Below, piece after piece: positions 35,192 to 44,628 of a DNA stretch of 64,000 nt (positions are counted from its first letter, which is position 1; every line of letters starts with the position of its first letter). This DNA comes from Lentisphaerota bacterium (lineage in GTDB: Bacteria > Verrucomicrobiota > Lentisphaeria > Victivallales > Victivallaceae): assembly GCA_015061725.1 (NCBI GenBank), contig SUVX01000008.1, positions 1-64,000 of the forward strand, written 5' to 3'. Below the pieces are notes generated by a model, which did not search any database, was not told the DNA's origin, and saw only the letters and a list, made by a program, of their open reading frames with translations. Made by a program: the position numbers and the translations under genes.

Positions 35192-36280
35192 ATGTTCAAT
35201 AACGTTTACAACGGCAGAAAAGTTCTTTTGACCGGACACTCGGGGTTCAAAGGCTCATGGCTTGCCTTCTGGCTGAATCAGCTCGGCGCAGAAGTTTGCG
35301 GTGTCGCTTTGCCGATGGAAACACAATATTGTCACTTTGATCTTCTGAAACTGGATATGCGTTCGGAATATGCCGATATCCGGGACCGGGAAAAAATTTC
35401 GCAGATTGTTGGTGATTTCAAGCCGGAGATCGTCTTTCACCTTGCAGCTCAGCCGCTGGTACGGCTCTCTTATCTTGAACCGGTGGAAACATTTGCGGCA
35501 AATGTCATGGGAACAGTTCATGTGCTTGACGCCTGCAGAAAAGTTGATTCCGTCCGGGCAATCGTTGCCATCAGTTCCGACAAGTGTTACGAAAACAGAG
35601 AGCAGACGGCAGGATACAAAGAAACCGATCCCATGGGGGGCTATGACCCTTACAGCGCCAGCAAAGGGTGTACGGAACTTGTGATTTCAAGTTACCGCAG
35701 AAGTTTTTTCAACAATGATGAATACGGGAAAAAACATCACACGCTTTTGGCTTCAGGACGGGCGGGAAATGTTATCGGCGGCGGCGACTGGGCGCAGGAC
35801 AGATTAGTTCCTGATATTATGAAAGCCGCGGCAAAAGGAGAGACTGTCACCATCCGCAGTCCCTATGCAACAAGACCCTGGCAGCATGTTCTGGAACCGC
35901 TTTCAGGTTATCTGGCACTGGGACAGAAACTTCTTGAAGGACAGAGTTCCTTTGCCTGCGGCTGGAATTTCGGTCCGTCGGGCGAGGGAAATATCTGCGT
36001 TGAAAAAGTCACCTCTGCTTTAGCGCAGGAGTGGCGCGATATCAAAATCAAAATCGATCCCCCTGCCGATGCGCCGCACGAAGCGGGATTGCTGGCGCTT
36101 GACTGCTCAAAAGCAAAAAAAGAATTGAACTGGCACGGTGTCTGGACTCCGGAAGAAACTTTCAGACATACCGCCAGCTGGTATAAGGAATTTTACACAA
36201 AAAGCAGAATTTCAACCGCTGAAAACTGGGCGGATTATATTTCTTCTGCACAAAAGGAAGGTCTTGCATGGACAAAGTAA
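35192..36280 (+). CDS. rfbG: CDP-glucose 4,6-dehydratase
   Basis: 362 residues, extended SDR. NAD-binding LTGHSGFKGSW (about 12-22), an AISSDKCYENRE segment, and the catalytic Y-x3-K in DPYSASKGCTELV. It converts CDP-glucose to CDP-4-keto-6-deoxyglucose. Its end overlaps rfbH by 13 bases. Confidence 0.93.
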   Translation: MFNNVYNGRKVLLTGHSGFKGSWLAFWLNQLGAEVCGVALPMETQYCHFDLLKLDMRSEYADIRDREKISQIVGDFKPEIVFHLAAQPLVRLSYLEPVETFAANVMGTVHVLDACRKVDSVRAIVAISSDKCYENREQTAGYKETDPMGGYDPYSASKGCTELVISSYRRSFFNNDEYGKKHHTLLASGRAGNVIGGGDWAQDRLVPDIMKAAAKGETVTIRSPYATRPWQHVLEPLSGYLALGQKLLEGQSSFACGWNFGPSGEGNICVEKVTSALAQEWRDIKIKIDPPADAPHEAGLLALDCSKAKKELNWHGVWTPEETFRHTASWYKEFYTKSRISTAENWADYISSAQKEGLAWTK

Positions 36281-37605
36281 AACAGCTTCATGATGAAATC
36301 ATGGAAAAGGTCAAAGAGTATTACCGCCTTTGCCATGCGCCGGCGCAGAATACGGCTTTTGTTCCCGGTGAAAGCAAAGTCAACTATGCCGGAAGAGTCT
36401 TTGATGAAAAAGAGTTGTGCAATCTCGTTGATTCAAGTCTGGAGTTCTGGCTGACCTACGGGCGTTATTCCAGAGAGTTTGAAAAGAAACTTTCAGAATA
36501 CCTCGGGGTGCGCTTTGCGCTTCTGGTCAATTCGGGCAGTTCCGCCAATTTGCTTGCTTTTTCGGCATTGACTTCTCCGCTTTTAAAAGAACGTCAGATC
36601 AGACGGAAAGATGAAGTCATTACCGTTGCCGCAGGATTTCCCACAACGATTGCCCCCATCATCCAGTACGGTGCTGTTCCTGTTTTTGTTGATGTTGAAC
36701 TTGAAACGGCGAATATTGATACGTCACTTCTGGAACAGGCGTTTTCAGAAAAGACCAAAGCGGTGATGATCGCTCATACGCTGGGCAATCCGTTTAACAT
36801 CAAAGAAGTGAAAGCCTTTTGTGAAAAACACAACTTGTGGCTGATTGAAGACAACTGCGACGCTCTTGGTTCAAAATATGACGGAAAATTCACGGGAACG
36901 TGGGGTGATATCGGCACATCCAGTTTTTATCCGCCGCACCATATGACAATGGGCGAAGGCGGTGCCGTTTACACCGATGACCCGCTGTTGAAAAAAATCA
37001 TGCTGTCCATCCGCGACTGGGGCCGTGACTGCTGGTGTGAGTCCGGCGTGGACAACACCTGCGGCTGCCGTTTCACCAGACAGTTCGGAAAACTTCCCGT
37101 CGGCTACGATCACAAATACGTTTACAGTCATTTCGGATATAACTTGAAAGCAAGCGACATGCAGGCGGCAATCGGCTGTGCGCAGCTGGAAAAATTTCCG
37201 TCATTTGTTGAAAAGCGCAAAGAAAACTTTGCCCGTCTTTACAATGGCTTGAAAGATATTCCGCAGTTGAAACTTTTTGCAAAATATCCTGAAAGCGACC
37301 CGTCGTGGTTCGGGTTTCTGATCACGCTTGCTGATAATGCGGACTTCACCCGAAATGACCTTGCCGAATATCTTGAAGCGCACAAGATCCAGACCCGCAA
37401 TCTCTTTGCCGGAAACATTTTGAAACATCCCTGTTTTGAAACGCTTGTTGAGGGCGTGGATTACCGTGTTGCGGGCGCATTGACCAACACCGACAAAATA
37501 ATGAACGATTCCCTCTGGATCGGACTTTACCCCGGCATGGGAAATGAAAAATTGGATTATATGATTTCGGTAATAAGGGAATTTTGCAGTGAGAAAATAA
37601 AATGA
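36268..37605 (+). CDS. rfbH: CDP-4-keto-6-deoxyglucose-3-dehydratase (E1)
   Basis: 445 residues, DegT/aminotransferase fold. The usual PLP lysine is replaced by His in the PPHHMTMGEGGA motif, the hallmark of E1-type dehydratases that act with PMP. A CESGVDNTCGC cysteine cluster fits its [2Fe-2S] centre. With a reductase (E3) it gives CDP-4-keto-3,6-dideoxyglucose; no E3 reductase is seen in the window. The next gene starts in its stop codon (ATGA). Confidence 0.92.
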   Translation: MDKVKQLHDEIMEKVKEYYRLCHAPAQNTAFVPGESKVNYAGRVFDEKELCNLVDSSLEFWLTYGRYSREFEKKLSEYLGVRFALLVNSGSSANLLAFSALTSPLLKERQIRRKDEVITVAAGFPTTIAPIIQYGAVPVFVDVELETANIDTSLLEQAFSEKTKAVMIAHTLGNPFNIKEVKAFCEKHNLWLIEDNCDALGSKYDGKFTGTWGDIGTSSFYPPHHMTMGEGGAVYTDDPLLKKIMLSIRDWGRDCWCESGVDNTCGCRFTRQFGKLPVGYDHKYVYSHFGYNLKASDMQAAIGCAQLEKFPSFVEKRKENFARLYNGLKDIPQLKLFAKYPESDPSWFGFLITLADNADFTRNDLAEYLEAHKIQTRNLFAGNILKHPCFETLVEGVDYRVAGALTNTDKIMNDSLWIGLYPGMGNEKLDYMISVIREFCSEKIK

Positions 37606-38774
37606 AACCTCTGGCAGCGATTACTGATAATTTGACCGGTCAACCGATGTTCAAAGTGTTGAATGAAGTTCAAAAACTTGAACGCTCCAATCGCAAGATA
37701 CTTCATTTTGAATTGGGAGAGCCGGATTTCAATACACCACCGAATATTGTCGGAGCAGGGTTGGATGCGATTTCCAGCGGAGACACGCATTATGTAAACT
37801 CTCAGGGTTTGTTTGAATTTTTGGTAGCGGTTCAGAATGCAACAGAACATTCCCGGAATTTCCGTCCGGATTTATCTCAAATTCTTGTGACACCGGGAGC
37901 TAATGCCATTATCTATTATACGATAAAATGTGTGGCGGACCCCGGAGATGAAATATTGGTTCCCGATCCGGGATTCCCCAGTTATAATGCTGCCGCCGCC
38001 GCTTGCGGAGTTGTACCTGTACCTGTGCCACTCCGGCAGAAAAATAATTTTATCATGCAGCCTGAAGATGTTGAAGCAGCTGTTACTGATCGTACAAAAT
38101 TGCTGATAATCAACAGTCCCAGCAATCCGACCGGAGCAGTTATCCCTGCCGGAATTCTCAAGGAACTCTGGAGGGTTGCTCAAAAACATGATTTGTATGT
38201 GCTGAGTGATGAAATCTATGCCCGTTTGGTCTACAACAATAATGTTTTTTTCTCACCTGCAGAATTGGATTTCTGTCAGGAGAGAACGATTGTTTGTAAT
38301 GGTTTCAGTAAAGCATTTGCAATGACAGGCTGGCGTTTGGGCGTTGCTATCGGACCGTCCTTGCTGATTCGGAAAATGACGTTGCTGAATGAGACAATCG
38401 TTTCCTGCATACCTCCATTTGTTCAACGGGCGGGGATTGAGGCTATTTGCGGAGAACAAAAATACCAGAGAACAATGGCTGATGAATACAAAAAACGTTG
38501 CATGCTTCTGGCAGAAGGTTTGAATTCTTTGCCGGGAGTTTCCTGCATGGTTCCGTCCGGAGCAATTTATGTTTTTCCGAATGTACATGGTACCGGAATG
38601 ACCGATCAGGAATTTGCCTCATTTGCTCTCAATGAAGCTTCTGTCGCAATGTTGCCCGGCAGTTGTTTCGGCAGACAGGGAACCGGATTTGTCCGTCTCA
38701 GTTGTGTTACGAATCAGGATAATATAAATGCTGCCGTTCATCAACTGAAATTAGCGTTGGAGAGGAGAATATAA
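37602..38774 (+). CDS. Class I/II aminotransferase
   Basis: 390 residues, fold-type I. NSPSNPTGAV, SDEIYARLVY and the PLP-lysine motif NGFSKAFAMTGWRLG are complete, so it should be active. It is the aspartate-family type, not the DegT sugar type. Placed between rfbH and two ThDP enzymes, it may supply a 2-oxo acid for those rather than aminate the sugar; that is an inference. It and the next gene look more AT-rich than rfbFGH. Confidence 0.85.
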   Translation: MKPLAAITDNLTGQPMFKVLNEVQKLERSNRKILHFELGEPDFNTPPNIVGAGLDAISSGDTHYVNSQGLFEFLVAVQNATEHSRNFRPDLSQILVTPGANAIIYYTIKCVADPGDEILVPDPGFPSYNAAAAACGVVPVPVPLRQKNNFIMQPEDVEAAVTDRTKLLIINSPSNPTGAVIPAGILKELWRVAQKHDLYVLSDEIYARLVYNNNVFFSPAELDFCQERTIVCNGFSKAFAMTGWRLGVAIGPSLLIRKMTLLNETIVSCIPPFVQRAGIEAICGEQKYQRTMADEYKKRCMLLAEGLNSLPGVSCMVPSGAIYVFPNVHGTGMTDQEFASFALNEASVAMLPGSCFGRQGTGFVRLSCVTNQDNINAAVHQLKLALERRI

Positions 38775-38778
38775 GAAT

Positions 38779-40584
38779 ATGCGTGTCGCTGATTACATCG
38801 TGAAATTTATCTGCGAAACTGTAAAATGTGATCATATTTTTCTGGTTACCGGCGGCGGTATGATGTTTTTGAGTGATGCAGTCGCTTGCAATTCGTCAGT
38901 CAATGCAGTTTGCACGCATCATGAACAGGCCGCGGCCATGGCAGCTGTCGGATATGCAAAATATACGAATAAATTTGGTTGTGCCATGGTTACAACTGGT
39001 TGTGGCGGAACCAATGCAATTACCGGTTTACTGAATGCCTGGCAGGATGGTGCAAAAGTTATTTTTATATCCGGTCAGGTCAAAAGAAAACAGACAATCA
39101 GGAGCAGTGGTCTGCCGTTGAGACAATTCGGAGTTCAGGAAGCCGATATTGTTGAAATTGTCAAGCCGATCACGAAATACGCGGTGATGGTTGAGGAACC
39201 GCAATCTATTGCATATCATTTGGAAAAAGCTCTCTTTTTGGCATCTCAAGGCAATCCCGGACCTGTGTGGTTGGATATTCCGATGGATGTTCAAAGTACA
39301 GTTATTCAAGAGGAGAACTTGAAACATTTTCACGTTCAGCCGGCAGCTTCAACAGATTTTGAACAAAGCATTGCTTTTCTCAAGCAGTATGCTGTTCATG
39401 CAGAACGTCCGGTTATTCTTGCCGGTCAGGGTATTGATTTAAGTAATACGCGTAATGAATTTTATCAGTTGATCTCCCAATGGAATATTCCGGTTGTCAC
39501 AAGTTTTCTCGGAGGAAACTCCATTGCCGGAACTCATCCGAATTATATAGGCAGAATTGGAACAAAAGGAAACCGGGCGGGGAATTTTGCAGTTCAAAAT
39601 GCTGATTTTCTTTTGGTTTTGGGATGTCGGTTGAGTGTCAGTTCAACCGGACACGAATATTCATTATTTGCCCGGGAAGCCAAAATTATGGTTGTTGATA
39701 TTGATCCGACAGTTTATCAAAAGAAAACAGTTGAAATAGATCATTTCTGTCAAGCTGATTTGCGTGACTTTTTACCCGCGGCACAAACAATCAGCGGTAT
39801 TGACGGCAGGACATACCTGACCCAATGCCGGAAATGGAAAAAGTCTTATCCCCAGTGTCTTCCGTCTTTTTATAATGATTCAAACGGAATAAATTTATAT
39901 TGCTTTCTTGAAGTACTTTCCCGGACCTTGGCAAAACAGGAGAGTGCTGCGGTTGTATCCGATGCCGGTTCTGCTTTTTATGCGACAACTCAAGCTGTTG
40001 AACTGAATGATTCTCAACGTTATATTACCAGCGGCGGACAAGCGGAAATGGGATTCAGTCTGCCTGCCGCCATCGGCGTTTCTGCGGCTGCCGGCAAGCA
40101 GACAAAAGTCGCAGCCATTACCGGAGACGGTTCGTTGCAAATGAATATTCAGGAACTGCAAACACTCAAAGAATATCAGTACCCCGTTAAATTATTCGTT
40201 TGGAATAACAACGGCTATTTGTCGATCCGTGCAACGCAACGAAAATTTTTCAATGGTCGTTTGATCGGAACCGATGCCGGTTGCGGCGTTTCTTTTCCGG
40301 ATTTGAAAAAAATAGCTGAAGCTTACGGATTATGTTATATACGGATTGAACATTCTGCGGAATTAAGTTCAAAATTGACAGAGGTGTTTCAAGACAGCAG
40401 ACCGGTGGTTTGTGAAGTTATTTGTAATCCGGATCAGGAAATTATTCCATCTGTTTCCGCGATACGAACTGCTGACGGCACGCTGAAGTCTCTTCCGTTG
40501 GAAGATATGTATCCGTTTTTGGATTGGGACACTTTGTGCAGTGAGTTATTTATCCGACCGGTTTCCCGTGAAAAAATATTATGA
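38779..40584 (+). CDS. Thiamine-diphosphate enzyme, sugar-operon type (copy 1)
   Basis: 601 residues, acetolactate-synthase fold. The catalytic Glu is in CTHHEQAAAMAAVGYAK, and the ThDP/Mg motif GDGSLQMN...WNNNGYLSI is complete. The length fits. In CDP-dideoxyhexose clusters such enzymes (for example YerE in yersiniose A synthesis) attach a two-carbon unit from pyruvate to C-4 of the keto sugar. Paralogous to the next gene along the full length. A YerE-like role is inferred from context, so no symbol is given. Confidence 0.8.
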   Translation: MRVADYIVKFICETVKCDHIFLVTGGGMMFLSDAVACNSSVNAVCTHHEQAAAMAAVGYAKYTNKFGCAMVTTGCGGTNAITGLLNAWQDGAKVIFISGQVKRKQTIRSSGLPLRQFGVQEADIVEIVKPITKYAVMVEEPQSIAYHLEKALFLASQGNPGPVWLDIPMDVQSTVIQEENLKHFHVQPAASTDFEQSIAFLKQYAVHAERPVILAGQGIDLSNTRNEFYQLISQWNIPVVTSFLGGNSIAGTHPNYIGRIGTKGNRAGNFAVQNADFLLVLGCRLSVSSTGHEYSLFAREAKIMVVDIDPTVYQKKTVEIDHFCQADLRDFLPAAQTISGIDGRTYLTQCRKWKKSYPQCLPSFYNDSNGINLYCFLEVLSRTLAKQESAAVVSDAGSAFYATTQAVELNDSQRYITSGGQAEMGFSLPAAIGVSAAAGKQTKVAAITGDGSLQMNIQELQTLKEYQYPVKLFVWNNNGYLSIRATQRKFFNGRLIGTDAGCGVSFPDLKKIAEAYGLCYIRIEHSAELSSKLTEVFQDSRPVVCEVICNPDQEIIPSVSAIRTADGTLKSLPLEDMYPFLDWDTLCSELFIRPVSREKIL

Positions 40585-40625
40585 TAAAAGTTACAGAGAC
40601 TGTATAAGAACGATTTTTTAAAGAG

Positions 40626-42428
40626 ATGACAACGGCTGAGTATATATTCAAATATCTTGCAGATAAAGGTGTCCGTCATGTTTTTCTCGTTACCGGCGGC
40701 GGTGCCATGTTTCTGAATGACGCATTGGGGAAGGAAAAGCGTTTGAAATATGTCTGCAATCTGCATGAACAGGCTTGTGCAATCGCTGCGGAGGGATATG
40801 CCCGGGTGACAGGAACTCCCGGAGTGGTCAGTGTGACCACCGGTCCCGGTGGAACCAATGCCGTTACCGGCGTTGCCGGTGCATGGTTGGATTCAATTCC
40901 GATGTTGATTATTTCAGGTCAGGTCAAATGTGAAAACTGTATGACCTTTTATCCTGAACTTACTTTGCGGCAGTTGGGAGATCAGGAGCTGAATATAATT
41001 GATGTCGTCCGCCCGATTACCAAATATGCTGCGATAATCCGTAAGCCGGAGGACATCCGTTTTGAACTGGAAAAGGCGTGGTATCTGTGTCAGAGCGGTC
41101 GCCCCGGTCCGGTATGGCTGGATGTGCCGCTGGATATTCAATCTTCTGTGATTGACGCGTCTCAGTTACGCGGTTATGTGCCGGAACAGGATGTTCTGCC
41201 GCCGGCTGTGACTGATATGCAAATTGCAGAAATTGTTGAAAAAATCAAAAATGCCAAACGTCCTGTGATCGTGGCAGGCAACGGGGTCCGTTGCGGAAAA
41301 GCCGTTTCTCTGCTGCATGAATTTGCAGAAAAGCATGATGTTCCGTTTTTGACTTCCATATCCGGCATAGATCTGATCGAGTCAGAGCATCCGCTGTTTT
41401 TCGGACGTCCCGGGATTCTGGGAGAACGAAGTGCCAACTTTATCATGCAGAACAGTGATTTTCTTCTGGTTCTCGGCACAAGAATGGGATTGCGGGTCAT
41501 TGGCTATGCGTATGAAAAAACAGCCCGTGCCGCCTTTAAAGTCATGGTTGATGCCGATGCCGGAGAACTGCAGAAACCGACTTTCAAACCGGATATTCCC
41601 GTCCACGCTGATGCCGGGAACTTTTTGAAAAAACTTCTGCCTGCCGTGCCGCAGGATTGGCGCAGTTCTCAGGATTGGCTTGATTATTGCCGCAGACTGA
41701 AAAATCAATATCCTGTTGTTACGGATGAACACCGCAGCCGTACAGATTATGTTTCCACTTATGCGTTTGCTGAACTTATCGGGAAAAAGTGTGCCGATAA
41801 TGCTGTTGTCGTCACCGGTAACGGCGTGGCTTATACCAGCACGTTTCAGGCAATTCCCGTTCAGAAAAATATGCGTGTATTCGCCAATCAGGGATGCGCC
41901 TCAATGGGATACGGACTTCCTGCCGCCATCGGCGCCGCTTTTGCCGGAAAAGGGAAAGAGGTGATTTGTCTGACCGGAGACGGTTCTCTGCAGATGAATA
42001 TTCAGGAATTGCAGACAATCAAAAATTATGATTTACCGTTGAAACTTTTTGTGTATAATAATGGCGGATATCTTTCCATCAAATTGACACAGAAAGCGTT
42101 TTTTAACGGACATTTCGTCGGTTCCGAAGCCGGTTCCGGCATTGTTCTGCCGGATTTGGAAAAACTTGCCGCCGCTTACGGTTTGCCGTTCCGGAGATTC
42201 CGCAATAATGCCGAAGCAGAAAAATATCTGCCCGGAGTGTTGTCGCATTCAGGGCCTGTGATTGTTGAAGTGATGACAGATCCCTTTGAAGTGTTGTCCC
42301 CCAAGGCTGCTTCCAAACAGTTGTCTGACGGCAGGATTGTATCTGCACCGCTGGAAGATTTGTCCCCGTTTTTACCCAGAGATGAATTTTTTGCAAATAT
42401 GTTTATCCCCCCTGTTGAAGAGGAGTGA
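40626..42428 (+). CDS. Thiamine-diphosphate enzyme, sugar-operon type (copy 2)
   Basis: 600 residues. Catalytic Glu in CNLHEQACAIAAEGYAR, ThDP/Mg motif GDGSLQMN...YNNGGYLSI, and VTTGPGGTNAVTGVAGAWLD all conserved. Tandem relative of the preceding gene, about 40 bases away, and more GC-rich than it. Both look active, so they may use different 2-oxo acids or act at different steps. Confidence 0.8.
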   Translation: MTTAEYIFKYLADKGVRHVFLVTGGGAMFLNDALGKEKRLKYVCNLHEQACAIAAEGYARVTGTPGVVSVTTGPGGTNAVTGVAGAWLDSIPMLIISGQVKCENCMTFYPELTLRQLGDQELNIIDVVRPITKYAAIIRKPEDIRFELEKAWYLCQSGRPGPVWLDVPLDIQSSVIDASQLRGYVPEQDVLPPAVTDMQIAEIVEKIKNAKRPVIVAGNGVRCGKAVSLLHEFAEKHDVPFLTSISGIDLIESEHPLFFGRPGILGERSANFIMQNSDFLLVLGTRMGLRVIGYAYEKTARAAFKVMVDADAGELQKPTFKPDIPVHADAGNFLKKLLPAVPQDWRSSQDWLDYCRRLKNQYPVVTDEHRSRTDYVSTYAFAELIGKKCADNAVVVTGNGVAYTSTFQAIPVQKNMRVFANQGCASMGYGLPAAIGAAFAGKGKEVICLTGDGSLQMNIQELQTIKNYDLPLKLFVYNNGGYLSIKLTQKAFFNGHFVGSEAGSGIVLPDLEKLAAAYGLPFRRFRNNAEAEKYLPGVLSHSGPVIVEVMTDPFEVLSPKAASKQLSDGRIVSAPLEDLSPFLPRDEFFANMFIPPVEEE

Positions 42429-42431
42429 AAA

Positions 42432-43370
42432 ATGTCCCGAAAACTTATCAGTATTGTTACAAATTGTTGGAATGAGGTTGAGAATATACCCCTGTTTTAC
42501 GATCGGAGCAAAGCGGAACTTGCCAAACATCCGCAATATGACTACGAGTTTATCGTAGAAGATAATCTTTCCACTGACGGCACCCGTGAAGTGCTGCGTG
42601 AAATCGCGGCAAAAGATCCGAAGTTCAAAGTTATTCTCAATGCCAACAATTTCGGACATATCCGTTCGCCATTCAACTGTCTGCTCAATGCTTCCGGAGA
42701 TGCGGTTTTCTTTCTCTGCAGCGATTTGCAGGAACCTCCTGAAATGCTGACGCCGTTCCTTGAAAAATACGAGCAGGGTTTCAAAGTTGTCTGCGGCGTC
42801 CGTTCTGATACGCATGCCAGCAAGAGTATGGAATTCATGCGTGACTGTTATTACCGTCTGCTGCAGAAATTTGCGCCGGATCAGCGGATCATCCGCAAAT
42901 TCACCGGTTTCGGACTTTATGACAAAAGTTTCATTGAAGCTTTAAAAAAATTCAACGAACCCTATCCCTATTTCCGCGGACTGGTCGGAGAAATCGGATT
43001 CAAACAGTGTGAAGTTCCTTTCGTCCAGGCGGCAAGAGAACACGGTGTCACCAAAAACAACTTTTTCACGCTTTACGATATGGCAATGACAGGATTCGTC
43101 AATCACACCAAACTGCCGCTGAGACTTGCGATTTTTTCAGGATTTGTCATCGGTATATTCAGCGTGTTGATCGCCTTTGCATATCTTGTTTTGAAATTGA
43201 TCTGGTGGAAAACTTTCAATCTGGGACTTGCCCCGCTTGTGATCGGTATGTTTTTTCTCGGTGCGATTCAACTCTTTTTCATCGGTATCATCGGGGAATA
43301 TATCGGCGCCATTTACACGCAGGTCAAAAATAAACCTCTGGTGATCGAGGAAGAAAGAATCAACTTCTGA
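42432..43370 (+). CDS. GtrB/DPM1-like family 2 glycosyltransferase
   Basis: 312 residues. GT2 fold: NCWNEVENIPLFY, EDNLSTDGTRE (DXD-type acid region) and LCSDLQEPPEM. Two C-terminal membrane segments (about 233-260 and 265-298) match GtrB/DPM1 enzymes that move a sugar onto undecaprenyl phosphate at the inner membrane. It shares a base with the next gene, gtrA-like. Confidence 0.88.
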   Translation: MSRKLISIVTNCWNEVENIPLFYDRSKAELAKHPQYDYEFIVEDNLSTDGTREVLREIAAKDPKFKVILNANNFGHIRSPFNCLLNASGDAVFFLCSDLQEPPEMLTPFLEKYEQGFKVVCGVRSDTHASKSMEFMRDCYYRLLQKFAPDQRIIRKFTGFGLYDKSFIEALKKFNEPYPYFRGLVGEIGFKQCEVPFVQAAREHGVTKNNFFTLYDMAMTGFVNHTKLPLRLAIFSGFVIGIFSVLIAFAYLVLKLIWWKTFNLGLAPLVIGMFFLGAIQLFFIGIIGEYIGAIYTQVKNKPLVIEEERINF

Positions 43371-43789
43371 TGGATTTTTCCAAACTGCCGATACTGAATA
43401 AACTTTCTCCGCGCCAGTACGAGGTGCTTGCATACCTTGTTTCGGGCGGGTGGAACACCCTTTTCGGACTTGGGTTGTATACTCTTTGTTATTGGCTGTG
43501 GGGGAATAAAGTTCATTATCTTCTGTTGGCAGTATTGGTCAATATCGCTGCGATCACCAATGCCTTTTTGTGTTACAAACTTTTTGTTTTCCGCACCCGA
43601 GGCAACTGGCTCAAAGAATATCTCAAGTGTTACATCGTTTACGGAACCGGAACCCTTGCCGGTATGGGACTCTTATATCTCTTTGTTTCGCTCTTTAAAT
43701 TCAACCCCGTCTTTGCCAACTTGCTCTCAACTGCCGCTGTTGTCATTGCAAGCTACTTCGGGCACAAGTATTTTTCATTTGGGAAATAG
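43370..43789 (+). CDS. GtrA-family flippase-like protein
   Basis: 139 residues, four hydrophobic segments, with the GtrA pattern YLVSGGWNTLFGLGLYTLCY and ending SYFGHKYFSF. GtrA proteins are thought to flip the undecaprenyl-linked sugar made by GtrB. It follows the GT2 gene with a one-base overlap. Confidence 0.88.
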   Translation: MDFSKLPILNKLSPRQYEVLAYLVSGGWNTLFGLGLYTLCYWLWGNKVHYLLLAVLVNIAAITNAFLCYKLFVFRTRGNWLKEYLKCYIVYGTGTLAGMGLLYLFVSLFKFNPVFANLLSTAAVVIASYFGHKYFSFGK

Positions 43790-43799
43790 GGGGGGAGAA

Positions 43800-43875
43800 T
43801 GGGAACTTTGAAAACTTTGGAAACTTTGAAAACTTTGAAAACTTTGGGAACTTTGGGAATTATGGGAGTTATGGG
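43800..43875. repeat. 9-base tandem array, left of the four-helix-bundle gene
   Basis: Eight units of nine bases, consensus GGGAACTTT with variants GAAAACTTT, GGGAATTAT and GGGAGTTAT, run up to the start ATG at 43876; the start itself continues the pattern (GGGATGAGT). Confidence 0.7.
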
Positions 43876-44451
43876 ATGAGTGATCATAAGCCAATGCATC
43901 CGATTTTCCGCTGTAAGCCCTATAAGGAGCTTTTATCTTATCAGCGTGCTGAAATGGTATATCTTGCCACAGTCAGGTTTACAGAACGTTTCCTCTGCAA
44001 AGGAGACCGGACAATAGATCAGATGATACAGGCAGCTCGCAGTGGAAAACAAAATATTGTTGAAGGCTCAATGGCAAGCGCCGCAAGTAAACAGACTGAA
44101 TTGTTTTTAACCTCTGTTGCATTCGCCAGTTTAGCAGAGCTGTTGGAAGATTATGAGGATTATTTGAAAACACACAATGCTCCGGTTTGGTCAAAGGATT
44201 CGCGGGAGGCTGTTTTTGTGCGTAAACTTTGCCGTAAACCCGGAGCAGATTACGACATTTACAGAGAATTTATAGAAACCAGATCTGCCGAAGTTGTTGC
44301 CAATATCATAATCACGCTTATACACCAAACCTCTTTTTTATTGAATCGCCAGATTGCTGCTCTGGAAGAAAAATTTTTACAGGATGGCGGTGTTAAAGAA
44401 AAAATGACCGCATTGCGTCTGGCAGCAAGGCAGAAAAAATCAACGGATTGA
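43876..44451 (+). CDS. Four-helix-bundle protein with suffix domain
   Basis: 191 residues. Residues 15-110 fit the four-helix-bundle family related to 23S rRNA intervening-sequence proteins (FRCKPYKELLSYQRAEMVYL, then QMIQAARSGKQNIVEG). The C-terminus (ETRSAEVVANIIITLIHQTS...FLLNRQIAALEEKFLQDGG) fits the suffix domain that accompanies it. It sits in the middle of a polysaccharide operon with 9-base arrays on both sides, which suggests insertion as a unit. No reverse transcriptase is nearby, so a diversity-generating element is not supported. Confidence 0.82.
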   Translation: MSDHKPMHPIFRCKPYKELLSYQRAEMVYLATVRFTERFLCKGDRTIDQMIQAARSGKQNIVEGSMASAASKQTELFLTSVAFASLAELLEDYEDYLKTHNAPVWSKDSREAVFVRKLCRKPGADYDIYREFIETRSAEVVANIIITLIHQTSFLLNRQIAALEEKFLQDGGVKEKMTALRLAARQKKSTD

Positions 44452-44456
44452 TTTTT

Positions 44457-44599
44457 ATGGGAACTATGGGAACTGTGGGAACTGTGGGAACTATGGGAAC
44501 TATGGGAACTATGGGAGTTGCAGTCTGCATACTATTCCCACAATTCTCAAAAATCCCATAATTCTCAAAAATCCCATAATTCTCAAAAATCCCATTATA
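44457..44599. repeat. 9-base array plus inverted 18-base repeats, right of the gene
   Basis: Seven units, consensus GGGAACTAT (44460-44520), then after a short spacer three inverted copies of an 18-base unit which on the minus strand reads GGGATTTTTGAGAATTAT (about 44533-44596). The left and right arrays share the GGGAACT core. Together they bracket the four-helix-bundle gene. Confidence 0.7.
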
Positions 44600-44628
44600 A
44601 AACAGCTTAACCCCCCGGGAGATACTCT

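Noticed and set aside
38779..42428. Acetolactate synthase (ilvB) for branched amino acids
   Set aside because: No small subunit and no other ilv genes; the location inside an rfb operon favours a sugar role, although the folds are alike.
43800..44599. CRISPR array or diversity-generating retroelement
   Set aside because: Units are 9 bases with no spacers, and there is no reverse transcriptase, template repeat or cas gene nearby.
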